Assembly (NCBI GenBank): GCA_022450525.1
Contig: JAKUQA010000003.1
Coordinates: forward strand, 29,118 to 93,117
Direction of reading: 5' to 3'
Origin: Dehalococcoidia bacterium
GTDB lineage: Bacteria; Chloroflexota; Dehalococcoidia; Lucifugimonadales; UBA6952
DNA: 64,000 bases
The notes beneath the pieces are model-generated. The model made no database searches. It was not told where the DNA came from and saw only the letters and a program-made list of their open reading frames with translations. Below, in pieces: positions 1 through 9,281 of this stretch. The position numbers and the translations under genes are program-made. The first letter of the stretch is position 1. Every line of letters begins with the position of its first letter.

Positions 1-162
1 GGTGATGAAGAGTTAAGCAAGGCTATATTACAATTTGAAAAATATATTAGCTCTGAAACTTTAGCTCTAAATTTACAAAAATCTAATCTCAATAAAAAGA
101 GCGATTTTGAATCGACGATCCTTGGAAAGTCGATTAGTTTGAATGTTTCTAAAGTACATTGA
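1..162 (+). CDS. ileS: Isoleucine-tRNA ligase, C-terminal end only (partial)
   Basis: Frame 1 is open from the first base to a TGA at 160-162 and gives the last 53 residues of a protein entering from the left. The segment DEELSKAILQF followed by YISSETLALNL resembles the extreme C-terminal anticodon-binding tail of the IleRS type found in many non-proteobacteria, where an acidic stretch precedes a Y-I-x-x-E-T-L-A motif. Only this tail is visible, so no catalytic motif can be checked. It converges on the HtrA-like gene with a 10-base gap. Another class I synthetase tail is the main alternative. Confidence 0.55.
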   Translation, partial: GDEELSKAILQFEKYISSETLALNLQKSNLNKKSDFESTILGKSISLNVSKVH

Positions 163-172
163 TCCTACAGTT

Positions 173-1351
173 TTATAATCTAGGTTGTTCTTCTAGGGTA
201 ATTAAGATGTCTTGAGCAACTTTTTCTCTAATAATTGTTACAGTTATCTCTTGCCCGATAGACAAATAACCTGTTTGCCTTAATGTTTGTAACTCTTTGA
301 CATTTCGAATTGGTTTTTGATCAATTGCGATAATAATATCATTTGCAAGAAGTCCGCCTTTTTCAGCAGGTCCATTAGGAGAAATTGATCTAATTAATAC
401 CCCTTCAGTAACATTAAGATCAAGTTCATCAATATTCTGAAGATCAATGTCTTGTGCACCAATACCTATCCATGGCCATATAACTTTCCCATTTTGAATT
501 AATTGTTGCATTATTGTATATGCTGTTTCTGAACTTATTGCAAATCCGATACCATCAGTACTTGTTTCAACATACTTTATTGTATTAATACCTATCACAT
601 CTCCATCTAAGTTTAATAAAGGGCCACCACTATTGCCTGGGTTAATAACAGCGTCTGTTTGAATTAATTCTGTCAAATATGTACTATCTATGGCTAATTC
701 TCTTTCTAGTGCGCTAACTATACCTAATGTCACAGTTGGTTCACCTTTTAGACCTATAGCATTCCCAATAGCAACAACCCAATCCCCAACACGAAGATTA
801 TTATTACTAGATATCGATAACGGAGTTAAACCTGATTTATCAACTTTAATTACTGCTAAGTCAGTAAGAGGATCTTGGCCAATTAATTCTGCTTCAGCTT
901 CTGTTTCATCATAAAAAGATACTGTGATGACATTAGCTAGATCAACTACATGACTGTTAGTTAATATATATCCATCTTCTGATATTATTATTCCACTTCC
1001 CGCACCTTCACTATCTTGTCTTCCAAAAAAAGTATTTTGTGTGCTACTTATTACTATTGATACAACTCCAGGTCGGGTAACTTCAACTAAGTCAGCAATA
1101 GAAGGTAAGACATTTGGATTGGGTAGGCTTGAATTTGTATTAGTTGTATTGGTATTACTATCAATTGATTTTTTAAGGGTTTGTACTTCGTTTCTAATAT
1201 TACTTATTTCATTAAGAAGTTGTTTGTTATCTTCTACGCTTTGTAATTCTTGCTTTTCATTGTCTTCGTTTGATCGTAAAGAATTACAGCTTATGATTGT
1301 AGTCGACATTATTAATATTAAGATGATGATTGTATAGTTTCGTATGTTCAT
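173..1351 (-). CDS. HtrA/DegP-type trypsin-like serine protease with PDZ domain, lipoprotein
   Basis: This is an envelope quality-control protease of 392 residues. The N-terminus is a hydrophobic signal ending in IISC, so Cys22 is a likely lipidation site and the protein is probably tethered outside the membrane. A predicted coiled-coil/Asn-Thr linker follows (about 30-80). The trypsin-like domain shows the full triad: His134 in TNSHVV, Asp164 in DLAVIKV and Ser241 in GNSGGP. One PDZ domain covers about 290-388, including GPAEKGGLLANDII. The length fits single-PDZ HtrA proteins. Start is ATG. It is transcribed away from rph on the same strand after a 38-base gap. Confidence 0.93.
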   Translation of the reverse strand: MNIRNYTIIILILIMSTTIISCNSLRSNEDNEKQELQSVEDNKQLLNEISNIRNEVQTLKKSIDSNTNTTNTNSSLPNPNVLPSIADLVEVTRPGVVSIVISSTQNTFFGRQDSEGAGSGIIISEDGYILTNSHVVDLANVITVSFYDETEAEAELIGQDPLTDLAVIKVDKSGLTPLSISSNNNLRVGDWVVAIGNAIGLKGEPTVTLGIVSALERELAIDSTYLTELIQTDAVINPGNSGGPLLNLDGDVIGINTIKYVETSTDGIGFAISSETAYTIMQQLIQNGKVIWPWIGIGAQDIDLQNIDELDLNVTEGVLIRSISPNGPAEKGGLLANDIIIAIDQKPIRNVKELQTLRQTGYLSIGQEITVTIIREKVAQDILITLEEQPRL

Positions 1352-1389
1352 GTATTTGTTTTCTTTATTTATAATTATAAACGGATTTA

Positions 1390-2109
1390 TTAATTAATTG
1401 TCAGGGCTCTGTTTTGAACATCAACTAGATAATCTATACCATTTGATGCAGTTTTGATCATTTCATTTGCTGTAGATATAGAAAAGGGAGCTTGTTCTGC
1501 TGTACCCTGTATTTCGACGATATCATGATTTTTCGTCATAATTATATTCATATCCACATCTGCAATACTATCCTCTTCATAGCACAGGTCTAGCAAAATA
1601 TCTCCATCTACAATTCCTACACTTATAGCAGCTAATTGAGATTTTAGTGGATTTTGTTCTATGGTTTTTTCAAGAACCATTTTATCAAAAGCTTGATGTA
1701 ATGCTACATAAGATCCTGTGATTGCTGCAGTTCTTGTGCCTCCATCGGCTTGAAGTACGTCACAGTCGATATATATCGTGCGTTCTCCAATTATAGATAA
1801 ATCTGTTATGGATCTAAGAGATCTTCCTATTAAACGTTGTATTTCTTGAGAACGCCCTTTTGGACGATTACTTGATTCTCTTTGTGTTCGGGTATGAGTA
1901 GATCTAGGTAACATAGAGTATTCTGCTGTTATCCATCCTTTACCAGTAGAACGCAAGAATAGTGGGACGGTATTTTCAATAGAAACAGCACAAATTATTT
2001 TTGTGGCCCCAACCTCAATTAATACTGAACCTTCAGCATATTCTTGTATATTATGTGATATTTTAGCTTCTCGAGGTTCTTCAGCACCTCTACCATCTTT
2101 TCTTACCAC
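1390..2109 (-). CDS. rph: Ribonuclease PH
   Basis: This phosphorolytic 3'-5' exoribonuclease trims tRNA 3' ends. The 239-residue length is typical. Family motifs are clear: an N-terminal RKDGR, the ERTIYIDCDVLQADGGTRTAAI core (split here as DCDVLQADGGTRTA) with phosphate-contacting Arg, and the RGNSxR-like region at SSNRPKGRS. The start is GTG, preceded by AAGGAGAAATAC. It lies upstream of the HtrA-like gene on the same strand and is divergent from ilvE across a 168-base gap that must carry both promoters. Confidence 0.96.
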   Translation of the reverse strand: MVRKDGRGAEEPREAKISHNIQEYAEGSVLIEVGATKIICAVSIENTVPLFLRSTGKGWITAEYSMLPRSTHTRTQRESSNRPKGRSQEIQRLIGRSLRSITDLSIIGERTIYIDCDVLQADGGTRTAAITGSYVALHQAFDKMVLEKTIEQNPLKSQLAAISVGIVDGDILLDLCYEEDSIADVDMNIIMTKNHDIVEIQGTAEQAPFSISTANEMIKTASNGIDYLVDVQNRALTIN

Positions 2110-2205
2110 GTATTTCTCCTTAAATTGATATACTCTAATTATAACTTTAAAGCTGGGAAAATGGTATCTTGAATCTTTTTTACAATATTCTTCTAATCTA
2201 TTATT

Positions 2206-2233
2206 TTGTTGTTTTTATAAAACGTGATATTAT
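2206..2233 (+). promoter_or_regulatory. Candidate sigma70-type promoter for ilvE
   Basis: TTGTTG (2206-2211) and TATTAT (2228-2233) are separated by 16 bases, about 45 bases before the ilvE ATG. This supports starting ilvE at 2278, because an upstream GTG-started extension (2224) would begin inside the promoter. No experimental support. Confidence 0.45.
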
Positions 2234-2277
2234 TTATAACCACGGTGAAATCGATTGTTGTTGAAAGGAGCAATAAT

Positions 2278-3195
2278 ATGCCTGAAATAGCTTTTCACAA
2301 AGGAGAGTTTGTACCTTTGAAAGATGCATCAGTTGGTGTAATGACACATGCTTTGCATTATGGTACCGCTGTGTTTGAAGGTATTAGAGGTAATTGGAAC
2401 GAAGAAGATGAAACTACATATATATTTAGGCTTAAAGAACATTATGAACGTCTTTTATCTGGCTGTAAATTAATGCGAATTAAAGTTCCTTATACCGTAG
2501 AAGAGTTGTGTAATATTACCAAGGAATTAGTAGAGAAATGTGAATATAATCAGGATGTATATATAAGACCTTTAGCTTATAAAGGTGCAGAACGAGTTGC
2601 TTATTTAGATCTAAGTAAATTAGAAGATGATGGTTTTACTATTGTCGTTGTTCCCTTAGGAGATTATTTAGATACTGAAAAAGCTGTAAATTGTTGTACA
2701 TCTTCATATCGAAGAATGGAAGATTATATCATACCTCCGCATTTAAAAATTAGTGGTTTGTATGTAAATAGTATTCTTGCTAAAACTGAGGCAATCGTAG
2801 CTGGATTTGATGAAGCTATATTGTTAAATCAACAAGGTCGAGTTTCAGAGGGTACAGGTGAGAATATTTTCATTTATCGAAATGGGAAATTGTCTACTCC
2901 ACCATTGATAGATAACTTATTACCCGGTATTACTCGAGATTGTGTTGTCGATATAGTAAAAAATGAACTTGGATTTGATGTTGAAGAAAGAAGTATACCA
3001 AGATCTGAATTATATTTAGCTGACGAAATCTTTCTAACAGGAACAGCTGCTCACGTACAAGGTGTAGGTTCTGTCGATAATCACGAAATTGGAGATGGAC
3101 AAATGGGGCCATTAACACGTCAGATACAATCATTATATTTTGATATTGTTACAGGTAGAAATATAAAATACAGCCATTGGTGTACAAAGGCATAA
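2278..3195 (+). CDS. ilvE: Branched-chain amino acid aminotransferase
   Basis: This PLP enzyme interconverts Leu/Ile/Val and their 2-oxo acids with glutamate. With the ATG at 2278 the protein has 305 residues, the usual length for the family; AAAGGAG lies 8 bases upstream. Fold type IV motifs are present: ALHYGTAVFEG near the N-terminus, the SGLYVNSILAKTEA stretch containing the PLP lysine, and EGTGENIF contacting the cofactor phosphate. The frame remains open to a GTG at 2224, but that extension has no SD and overlaps a promoter. It stands alone, converging with the glycosyltransferase gene. A D-amino-acid or 4-amino-4-deoxychorismate enzyme is less likely given the length and the HYGTAVFEG motif. 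Confidence 0.94.
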   Translation: MPEIAFHKGEFVPLKDASVGVMTHALHYGTAVFEGIRGNWNEEDETTYIFRLKEHYERLLSGCKLMRIKVPYTVEELCNITKELVEKCEYNQDVYIRPLAYKGAERVAYLDLSKLEDDGFTIVVVPLGDYLDTEKAVNCCTSSYRRMEDYIIPPHLKISGLYVNSILAKTEAIVAGFDEAILLNQQGRVSEGTGENIFIYRNGKLSTPPLIDNLLPGITRDCVVDIVKNELGFDVEERSIPRSELYLADEIFLTGTAAHVQGVGSVDNHEIGDGQMGPLTRQIQSLYFDIVTGRNIKYSHWCTKA

Positions 3196-3199
3196 ATAA

Positions 3200-4408
3200 T
3201 TATCGGATTAAATTTTGATATATTATGGACGTTTTAAGGGCAAATAGATCCCATGTCATATCTTTGGATTTATTATACCCATTTTCTGCAATGCGAGAAT
3301 TTAAATCATTATTAGAAAGCAATTTATCGATAGCAGAAGCAAGTTTTATCGGAGAGTTAACTTCTACTAGTATCCCGTTAACTTGATCTTGAATTATAGA
3401 TTCTAATCCAGGTACTTTGGTACCAATTACGGTTGTTTTACATGCCATCGCTTCTAAAGCTACTAATCCAAAGCTTTCATAATGAGAGGGTATAATACAA
3501 AGGCTTGCTGCATTGTAATATAAAGGTAATTGTGTTTGATCGATAGGTCCTGTAAACGTGACATTATTCTCTAATTCATATTTTTTTATTAACTCAAGAG
3601 ATATTTTTGTTGTATCATTTTGAGCTGTATTATCGCCGATAACTAGAAGTTTTGGATTTTTATTTGACTTTAGATAGTTCATAGATTCAATAAGAATAGG
3701 CAGTCCTTTTATAGGGTCTATTCGCCCCACGTATAGAATTATGGGGCGATCTTCTATGCCTAGTCGTTTAATTGATTCTTTTTTATTCAATGGGTTAAAT
3801 AATGATAAATCTACACCGGGTGGGACTACATTCACTTTTGTAGATTCTGCCTGATGATGTTGAATAAGAACATCTAATTCATGATACGTAGATACTATAA
3901 TACTATCTGTAGTATTAATAATTTCTTGTTCCTTATTTGATCGTAATAAAGATTCTTTTTCTTGAGCGTAAGTTTGATTTTTAATTTCAGCGAGTGTATG
4001 AAACGTTACTACATTTTTTATATCTAAAGCTTGACTGATTTCAATTCCAATTAATGCTGATAACCAATAGTGACTATGAATAATATTATAAGTAAGTTTA
4101 TTTTTATGAATATAGTTAAGAAGTTGTTTTTGGAATCTCACGACATGTTCGTATAAATCTTCTTTAGTGACATGCTCTGGTACAGTGTTTAAGTGAATAA
4201 CTCTTATATTTGAATTTATAATTGTTATATCTTCCGAACATTCTGAATGGTTTTTAGTAAAAATATCAATTGAAAAACCTAATTTTTCTAATGCATGGCT
4301 CAGTTTAAGTATATATACATTCATGCCGCCTGCAGACTCAGTCCCCAATTTGCTAAGAGGACAAGTGTGAAATGATAAAACTAATAAATTTACTTTAGAT
4401 TTATTCAA
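3200..4408 (-). CDS. GT4-family glycosyltransferase, MshA-like
   Basis: This 402-residue retaining glycosyltransferase has two Rossmann domains. The N-terminal part has GGMNVYIL and HSHYWLSAL, both reminiscent of MshA (inositol-phosphate GlcNAc transferase) and sucrose-phosphate-synthase-like GT4 enzymes. The C-terminal part has VPPGVDLSLF, YVGRIDPIKGL and the ESFGLVALEAMA nucleotide-sugar motif with the E-x7-E pattern. The start is TTG with no obvious SD. It is last in the minus-strand run, 14 bases after the acyltransferase gene. An inositol-linked acceptor is tempting because ino1 is encoded 10 kb away, but that is inference; the true acceptor is unknown. Confidence 0.85.
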   Translation of the reverse strand: MNKSKVNLLVLSFHTCPLSKLGTESAGGMNVYILKLSHALEKLGFSIDIFTKNHSECSEDITIINSNIRVIHLNTVPEHVTKEDLYEHVVRFQKQLLNYIHKNKLTYNIIHSHYWLSALIGIEISQALDIKNVVTFHTLAEIKNQTYAQEKESLLRSNKEQEIINTTDSIIVSTYHELDVLIQHHQAESTKVNVVPPGVDLSLFNPLNKKESIKRLGIEDRPIILYVGRIDPIKGLPILIESMNYLKSNKNPKLLVIGDNTAQNDTTKISLELIKKYELENNVTFTGPIDQTQLPLYYNAASLCIIPSHYESFGLVALEAMACKTTVIGTKVPGLESIIQDQVNGILVEVNSPIKLASAIDKLLSNNDLNSRIAENGYNKSKDMTWDLFALKTSIIYQNLIR

Positions 4409-4422
4409 AACATTATTGAGAA

Positions 4423-5406
4423 TTATTTTTTCATTAATTTAATAGTATAAATTGTTGTATCTTGAGCCCCCAGGTGATATTTATAACTTTCATCACCACG
4501 AAGAAAATCAAAACATTCAAAATTATGCTCTATTGAATCTTTTAAGGAAGTTGCATTAAGTAATAATCCACAACTTAAATGTTGATAATCTGGATCAAAG
4601 CCACTGTTGTAGAGATATCTAATATTATTATAGTCGAAAGCTATACATGCAGATACTTTTTTATTATCAATTTCCATAAAATAAAGTCTAGTCCAATTTT
4701 CTTTTGATAGTTCTACACAAAGCTTTTCAAAGTATACTTTCATTACAGGTGTTAAAAACTCAGCTTTATGATGACCACTTTTTGACATTAATACAAAAAA
4801 GTCATCCATAGAGTTTGTAATTTCTTCAGTAGTAGTAAATTGTTGTATTGTATGTTCTGATTGATCGTCCAGTCTTCTAAATTTTCTTCTTAATTCATGT
4901 CGATCTTTCTTATTTAGAATTGAAAAATAAGATTCCCAGTCTTCTGGTAATTCCATAAGTGGACAAACATCTTCTGAATATTGTTCAAAATTCCATTGAT
5001 TCGATTCCGCCAATTTGCTCATGAATGATAAAGTTGCGGAGTTTTCTGGTATAGAATTGATTTCTATTGATGTGCAATTGATAGATTGAAAATATAGGCC
5101 AATTTCGTTAAAGAATTCCTGTTCATAATTTGGGACAACTAGAAAATCTTGATAATCATATACATCCTTTGAACCGATTAATGTTAATTTATTATCTTTG
5201 CTTAATAAAAATGGTGCAATCCCAATTACTTCATCATTATTTGATATTTCTAATATATTTAAAATATTATTTTCACCAAAAATACTGAACCAAGTTTTTT
5301 GCCATTCTATTGTCTGAAAAATAGAGTGTTTAGGTATTTGTGATAATATTGATTTCCATGTATCTGATACTGATTCAAAGCTTTCATGAATTTTTATATT
5401 TTCCAA
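4423..5406 (-). CDS. GNAT-fold acyltransferase of the BioF2/CelD-FemAB-like type
   Basis: The 327-residue protein is predicted to be soluble. Its N-terminal half begins with SIFQTIEWQKTWF, typical of this double-GNAT family, and the C-terminal half has KKVSACIAFDYNN and YLYNSGFDPDY followed by a hydrophobic GLLLNATSL segment, as in FemAB/CelD-like acetyltransferases. Substrates of such proteins are usually peptidoglycan precursors or glycolipids; nothing here defines which. The start is TTG with a strong AAAGGAG SD. It sits between thrC (9-base gap) and the MshA-like glycosyltransferase (14-base gap), so co-transcription and a role in surface glycan modification are plausible inference. Confidence 0.75.
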   Translation of the reverse strand: MENIKIHESFESVSDTWKSILSQIPKHSIFQTIEWQKTWFSIFGENNILNILEISNNDEVIGIAPFLLSKDNKLTLIGSKDVYDYQDFLVVPNYEQEFFNEIGLYFQSINCTSIEINSIPENSATLSFMSKLAESNQWNFEQYSEDVCPLMELPEDWESYFSILNKKDRHELRRKFRRLDDQSEHTIQQFTTTEEITNSMDDFFVLMSKSGHHKAEFLTPVMKVYFEKLCVELSKENWTRLYFMEIDNKKVSACIAFDYNNIRYLYNSGFDPDYQHLSCGLLLNATSLKDSIEHNFECFDFLRGDESYKYHLGAQDTTIYTIKLMKK

Positions 5407-5415
5407 TTTTCTCCT

Positions 5416-6495
5416 TTATAAATTCATAATAGCTTCTTTTACAGTTTCAAGTTCAGGCTTAATATTTATAGGCTTTGAATTGAATTGTTTTTCTGCTAAT
5501 TCTGGTTCTTTTAATCCAGAGCCTGTAACAACACAAACTATGGTTTTATCTTTAATACTTTGAGGATTTATCAGATTCGTTTTGATTAAACCTGCTAAAG
5601 ATGCAGCTGATGCTGGTTCGCAAAATATACCTTCTTGGCTTGCTAGCATCTCATAAGCTGATAGTATTTCATCATCTGTTACTGAATCTATTAATCCACC
5701 AGATTCATTGCGTGCAGCTATTGCACTTTCCCAACTAGCAGGGTTCCCTATGCGTATTGCTGAAGCTATTGTTTCAGGTTTTTCTATAGGTTCCCCCTTT
5801 ACAAGTGGAGCGGCACCTTCTGCTTGGTAACCCATTAATATGGGTAATTTGCTAGATTTTTCATATTTTAAATATTCAGTAAACCCTTTCCAGTAGGCAG
5901 TTATATTTCCTGCATTTCCAACTGGAATAAATAATGAATCCGGGGAATCCCCTAATTCATCGATTATTTCAAAGGCTGCAGTTTTTTGACCTTCAATTCT
6001 AAATGGATTTATAGAATTTACAATTGTTACATTATTATCATCAGATAATTCTCGAATTATTGATAAACCCTGATCAAAATTGCCGTCTATACTTATAATT
6101 TTAGCTCCATAAGCAATTGCTTGAGCTAATTTTCCTGAAGCTATTTTGCCATTTGGTACTATCACAATAGTTTTTAAACCAAACCGGGCTCCATAAGCCG
6201 CAGCTGAAGCACTTGTATTCCCAGTAGATGCACATGCAATTATTTTACTTTTAGTTTCCAAGGCTTTAGCTATAGCAAAAACCATTCCTCGGTCTTTAAA
6301 TGAGCCTGTAGGATTGCAGCCTTCAAACTTAAAATATAAATTACTACAATTAATAGAATTAATAATATTCGTGGATTTAATTAGAGGAGTTTGTCCCTCA
6401 CCCATAGTTATAATTGGAGTGTTTTTATTTACTGGTAAGTATTTCTTATAGTTTTGTATAACGCCTAGATTCATTAACGAGCCAATTTGTTTCAT
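5416..6495 (-). CDS. thrC: Threonine synthase
   Basis: This PLP-dependent enzyme converts O-phosphohomoserine to threonine. The 359-residue length matches the short bacterial class. GSFKDRGM carries the PLP lysine, STGNTSASAAAYGARF binds the cofactor, PVGNAGN is the phosphate loop and VVTGSGLK is near the C-terminus. The start is ATG. It follows hom on the same strand with a 70-base gap, giving adjacent steps of the aspartate pathway in one operon. Confidence 0.95.
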   Translation of the reverse strand: MKQIGSLMNLGVIQNYKKYLPVNKNTPIITMGEGQTPLIKSTNIINSINCSNLYFKFEGCNPTGSFKDRGMVFAIAKALETKSKIIACASTGNTSASAAAYGARFGLKTIVIVPNGKIASGKLAQAIAYGAKIISIDGNFDQGLSIIRELSDDNNVTIVNSINPFRIEGQKTAAFEIIDELGDSPDSLFIPVGNAGNITAYWKGFTEYLKYEKSSKLPILMGYQAEGAAPLVKGEPIEKPETIASAIRIGNPASWESAIAARNESGGLIDSVTDDEILSAYEMLASQEGIFCEPASAASLAGLIKTNLINPQSIKDKTIVCVVTGSGLKEPELAEKQFNSKPINIKPELETVKEAIMNL

Positions 6496-6565
6496 AATTA
6501 TTTAGCAAAGTAAGTTTAGCATAAACTTATGCATGATAGTAGTTATTCTCTATTGGATTTTTGTC

Positions 6566-7870
6566 CTAATTGAGGTCTTCAATTCGCACAAGGCTATCAA
6601 CAGATTTAATTTGATTTGATTTTTCAATTTGCGAAATTGCTGTATTTAAATTATTTACAACAGCAGGATGAGTTATCATGACTAATTCTGCGATATTATC
6701 TGGTTGATTGTGAGTTGTTTGAAGTACCGAGGCGATACTAATATTATATTTACCTAAAATACTAGATATTTCAGCTAGCACTCCAGGTTTATCTTGTACA
6801 GACATTCTCATGTAATATGAAGAACTAGTATGAATATAGTCAATATATCTAATGGTAGTATCGGTTATGTTTACTGGTGAATTTGCACCCTTATTTGAAA
6901 TATTATTAGCTATTGAAATAATGTCCCCCAAAATCGCACTTGATGTTGATTTAGGTCCAGCACCTTCTCCATGGAAAATAATATTACCAATAGGATTTCC
7001 TTGTATTTCGATAGCGTTGTAGACACCTTCAACCTTGGCTAACAAATGATCATTTGAAATCAAACATGGGTGAACTCTTAGAGATACATTTTCAGGATCT
7101 AGTTCTCCAATAGCGAGAAGCTTTATTGTATAACCTAAATCTTTTGCATATTTGAAATCTACAGCAGATAGTTTTGTTATCCCTTCTCTGTAGACATCTT
7201 CTTCAGTTATTCTATTATTTAGGACGATTGAAGCTAGTATAGATAGTTTATATGCTGCATCAATACCTTCAATATCACTTGTAGGATCTGATTCAGCATA
7301 TCCAAGATTTTGTGCTTGTTTTAGGGCATTTTCAAAAGTTTGAGTGCCTGTAGACATGTTAGATAGAATATAGTTTGTTGTTCCATTAATAATTGCATTT
7401 ATTCTATTAATATGATTTGCAGTTAAGCTATGGTACAACGGCCCAATTATAGGTATTCCTGCCCCGACACTTGCTTCATAAAGTAATAAAATACCATTGT
7501 TTTTTGCACGAGTTAATAACTCGTGACCATATTTTGACATAATAAGTTTATTTGCAGTAACTATATTAACCTTTTTATCCACGGCTTGATTAATCATATC
7601 AAGAGCAATTTGATCTCCACCAATTAACTCTACGATAAGATTTATATTATTATCATTCAATATATCGTTAGGATTGTCTGTTATTTTATCAGTAGGGAGA
7701 AAGTCCGGCCTTTTTTTATTAATATCATTAACCAAAACTTTGGATAAATTTATTTGGACTTTTGATTTTTGGTTGTTGATAATGTTGTTATTATGAATTA
7801 ACTGATAGGCAACTTCTGTACCTACTGTTCCTAACCCAAGCAATCCAATATTTATATTTTCTGTTTCCAT
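6566..7870 (-). CDS. hom: Homoserine dehydrogenase with ACT domain
   Basis: This enzyme reduces aspartate semialdehyde to homoserine. The 434 residues are arranged as an N-terminal NAD(P) Rossmann fold (GLLGLGTVGTEVA), a catalytic domain (TANKLIMSKYG, NGTTNYILSNM and the Asp/Lys-bearing SDPTSDIEGIDAAYK), and a C-terminal ACT domain from about 355 (VQDKPGVLAEISSIL), which in relatives mediates threonine feedback. Start ATG. It is 10 bases downstream of the parvulin gene and precedes thrC. No aspartokinase is visible in the window. Confidence 0.96.
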   Translation of the reverse strand: METENINIGLLGLGTVGTEVAYQLIHNNNIINNQKSKVQINLSKVLVNDINKKRPDFLPTDKITDNPNDILNDNNINLIVELIGGDQIALDMINQAVDKKVNIVTANKLIMSKYGHELLTRAKNNGILLLYEASVGAGIPIIGPLYHSLTANHINRINAIINGTTNYILSNMSTGTQTFENALKQAQNLGYAESDPTSDIEGIDAAYKLSILASIVLNNRITEEDVYREGITKLSAVDFKYAKDLGYTIKLLAIGELDPENVSLRVHPCLISNDHLLAKVEGVYNAIEIQGNPIGNIIFHGEGAGPKSTSSAILGDIISIANNISNKGANSPVNITDTTIRYIDYIHTSSSYYMRMSVQDKPGVLAEISSILGKYNISIASVLQTTHNQPDNIAELVMITHPAVVNNLNTAISQIEKSNQIKSVDSLVRIEDLN

Positions 7871-7880
7871 TGCTTAAAAC

Positions 7881-8909
7881 CTAACCAACATATTGGCTAA
7901 TTTTATCGACCATCCATTGGTAATCCTGTGAATTAAAATCAATCTGAACGTTTAATTTATCTCGTTGTTCATCTAGCCATGATGTTGTTGCATTTTGTTT
8001 TAATATTTTGGTCATTTTTTCTTGTAGTGGTTGGGGTTCTGGGCCAGCAGTTACTTGGACTATTATTGAGGCTTGATTAGTTAATATAGGTTCACTAAAA
8101 CTATTCAGTTCCATGGTGAAAATAGTTGGATCAAGTTCTGGGAATGCTCCTTCAGGTACCCATCCAACTAGTCCGTTATCATCTGCATATGCATCATTTT
8201 TCATATATATTCTAGCCAATTGGCTAAAGTCAGCTCCTGATTGTAGTTGTGCGTATGCTTGTTCAGCCATTGTTAATTCACTAAATTTTATATATTTCAA
8301 GTTTACTGAATCAGCTATTGTGGGGATTCGGTCTCCCAAATATTCGGTAAGTTTTGTTCGTAATAACCCCATTTGAATTAAGTCTCTATATTCTTTGTCT
8401 GAATATTTTGTGAGATTTAAATAGCTTTGATAGATTTCAAGAAATTCTCTATCAAGGGCATCTTTGTCAGATTGATCTCCAGTACTTATCCTTGGATAAT
8501 GAACATTTCTAATTTCTTGATCTATTTCATCACCTGATACATATAAATTAATAGTAGGAGTAGTTTGGCGTAAAAGCTCATGCTCAGTCATTGAATTTAA
8601 AGTTTCAAAAGGGAGCAGGGATAATTTGACCTCTGAACCGTATGCAGCTTCAGCAGCTGCATTAGCTTTTGTCCTTTTTAATAGCTCTCTAAGTTGTATT
8701 TCTGTTTCACCAACTGAAATTACAATTTTATTTTCCGGCATCACGTATGTCCAGTAATATCCTATGCCAGGGATTAATATTACTACCATTAATAATATTA
8801 TTGTGAATATGATTATAGGAAGAGTTCTCTTACTTGATTCGTTTTGTGATAACCGGTGTTGTTCACGTAACGTCATTCGGTTTTTAGATTGATTACTAAT
8901 ATTCGCCAT
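7881..8909 (-). CDS. Membrane-anchored parvulin-type peptidyl-prolyl isomerase (PrsA/SurA-like)
   Basis: The 342-residue protein has a basic N-terminal cytoplasmic stretch, one transmembrane anchor at about 30-55 and an extracytoplasmic remainder. A SurA-N-like helical region (about 65-195) precedes a single rotamase domain at about 200-300, recognisable from SVNLKYIKF, GADFSQLARIY and the GLVGWVPEGAFPEL signature. A chaperone/isomerase role for exported proteins is expected. It lies 6 bases after rpsR and 10 bases before hom, an unusual position between ribosomal and amino-acid genes that suggests read-through transcription. Confidence 0.85.
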   Translation of the reverse strand: MANISNQSKNRMTLREQHRLSQNESSKRTLPIIIFTIILLMVVILIPGIGYYWTYVMPENKIVISVGETEIQLRELLKRTKANAAAEAAYGSEVKLSLLPFETLNSMTEHELLRQTTPTINLYVSGDEIDQEIRNVHYPRISTGDQSDKDALDREFLEIYQSYLNLTKYSDKEYRDLIQMGLLRTKLTEYLGDRIPTIADSVNLKYIKFSELTMAEQAYAQLQSGADFSQLARIYMKNDAYADDNGLVGWVPEGAFPELDPTIFTMELNSFSEPILTNQASIIVQVTAGPEPQPLQEKMTKILKQNATTSWLDEQRDKLNVQIDFNSQDYQWMVDKISQYVG

Positions 8910-8915
8910 TTTGAA

Positions 8916-9257
8916 CTATGATCTATTTGAATAATTTCGATTATTTGAACGTCTTTCAATAGGGTTGAGTAATACATGTTCTGCAGCAAAAGGAAGCAAA
9001 GCAATTTCACGAGCTTTTTTTATTTCTCTCGTTATATAAGTTTGGCATTTCAAGCAGGTACCTGTTTTTCTTCTTGGCTCTATTTTACCTCTATCAGATA
9101 TGTATCTTTGCAAAGCAGTTGCGTCTTTATAAGTGATAATACTTGATACCGGCCTGCCTTTTCTTTCAAAACAAGGTTGGCATATTTTTACTCGACTATT
9201 ATAACGATTATTTGGTCGTCTTCGATTATTAGGGCGAGATCTATTTTGTGTGGTCAT
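8916..9257 (-). CDS. rpsR: 30S ribosomal protein bS18, four-cysteine form with Arg/Asn-rich tails
   Basis: The 113-residue protein contains the S18 core (TYKDATALQRYIS, GKIEPRRKTG, IKKAREIALLPF). It is longer than the usual 70-90 residues because of basic N- and C-terminal tails rich in Arg and Asn. Two CxxC pairs (Cys26/29 and Cys68/71) would form a zinc site, the 'C+' type known from some actinobacteria. It follows ssb by 24 bases in the conserved order rpsF-ssb-rpsR. The zinc-binding claim rests only on the cysteine spacing. Confidence 0.93.
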   Translation of the reverse strand: MTTQNRSRPNNRRRPNNRYNSRVKICQPCFERKGRPVSSIITYKDATALQRYISDRGKIEPRRKTGTCLKCQTYITREIKKAREIALLPFAAEHVLLNPIERRSNNRNYSNRS

Positions 9258-9281
9258 ATTTTTCTTTCTCCTGGATAATTG

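Noticed and set aside
2224..2277. N-terminal extension of ilvE to an upstream GTG
   Set aside because: It has no SD, begins inside a promoter, and the ATG at 2278 has AAAGGAG and gives the family's usual length.
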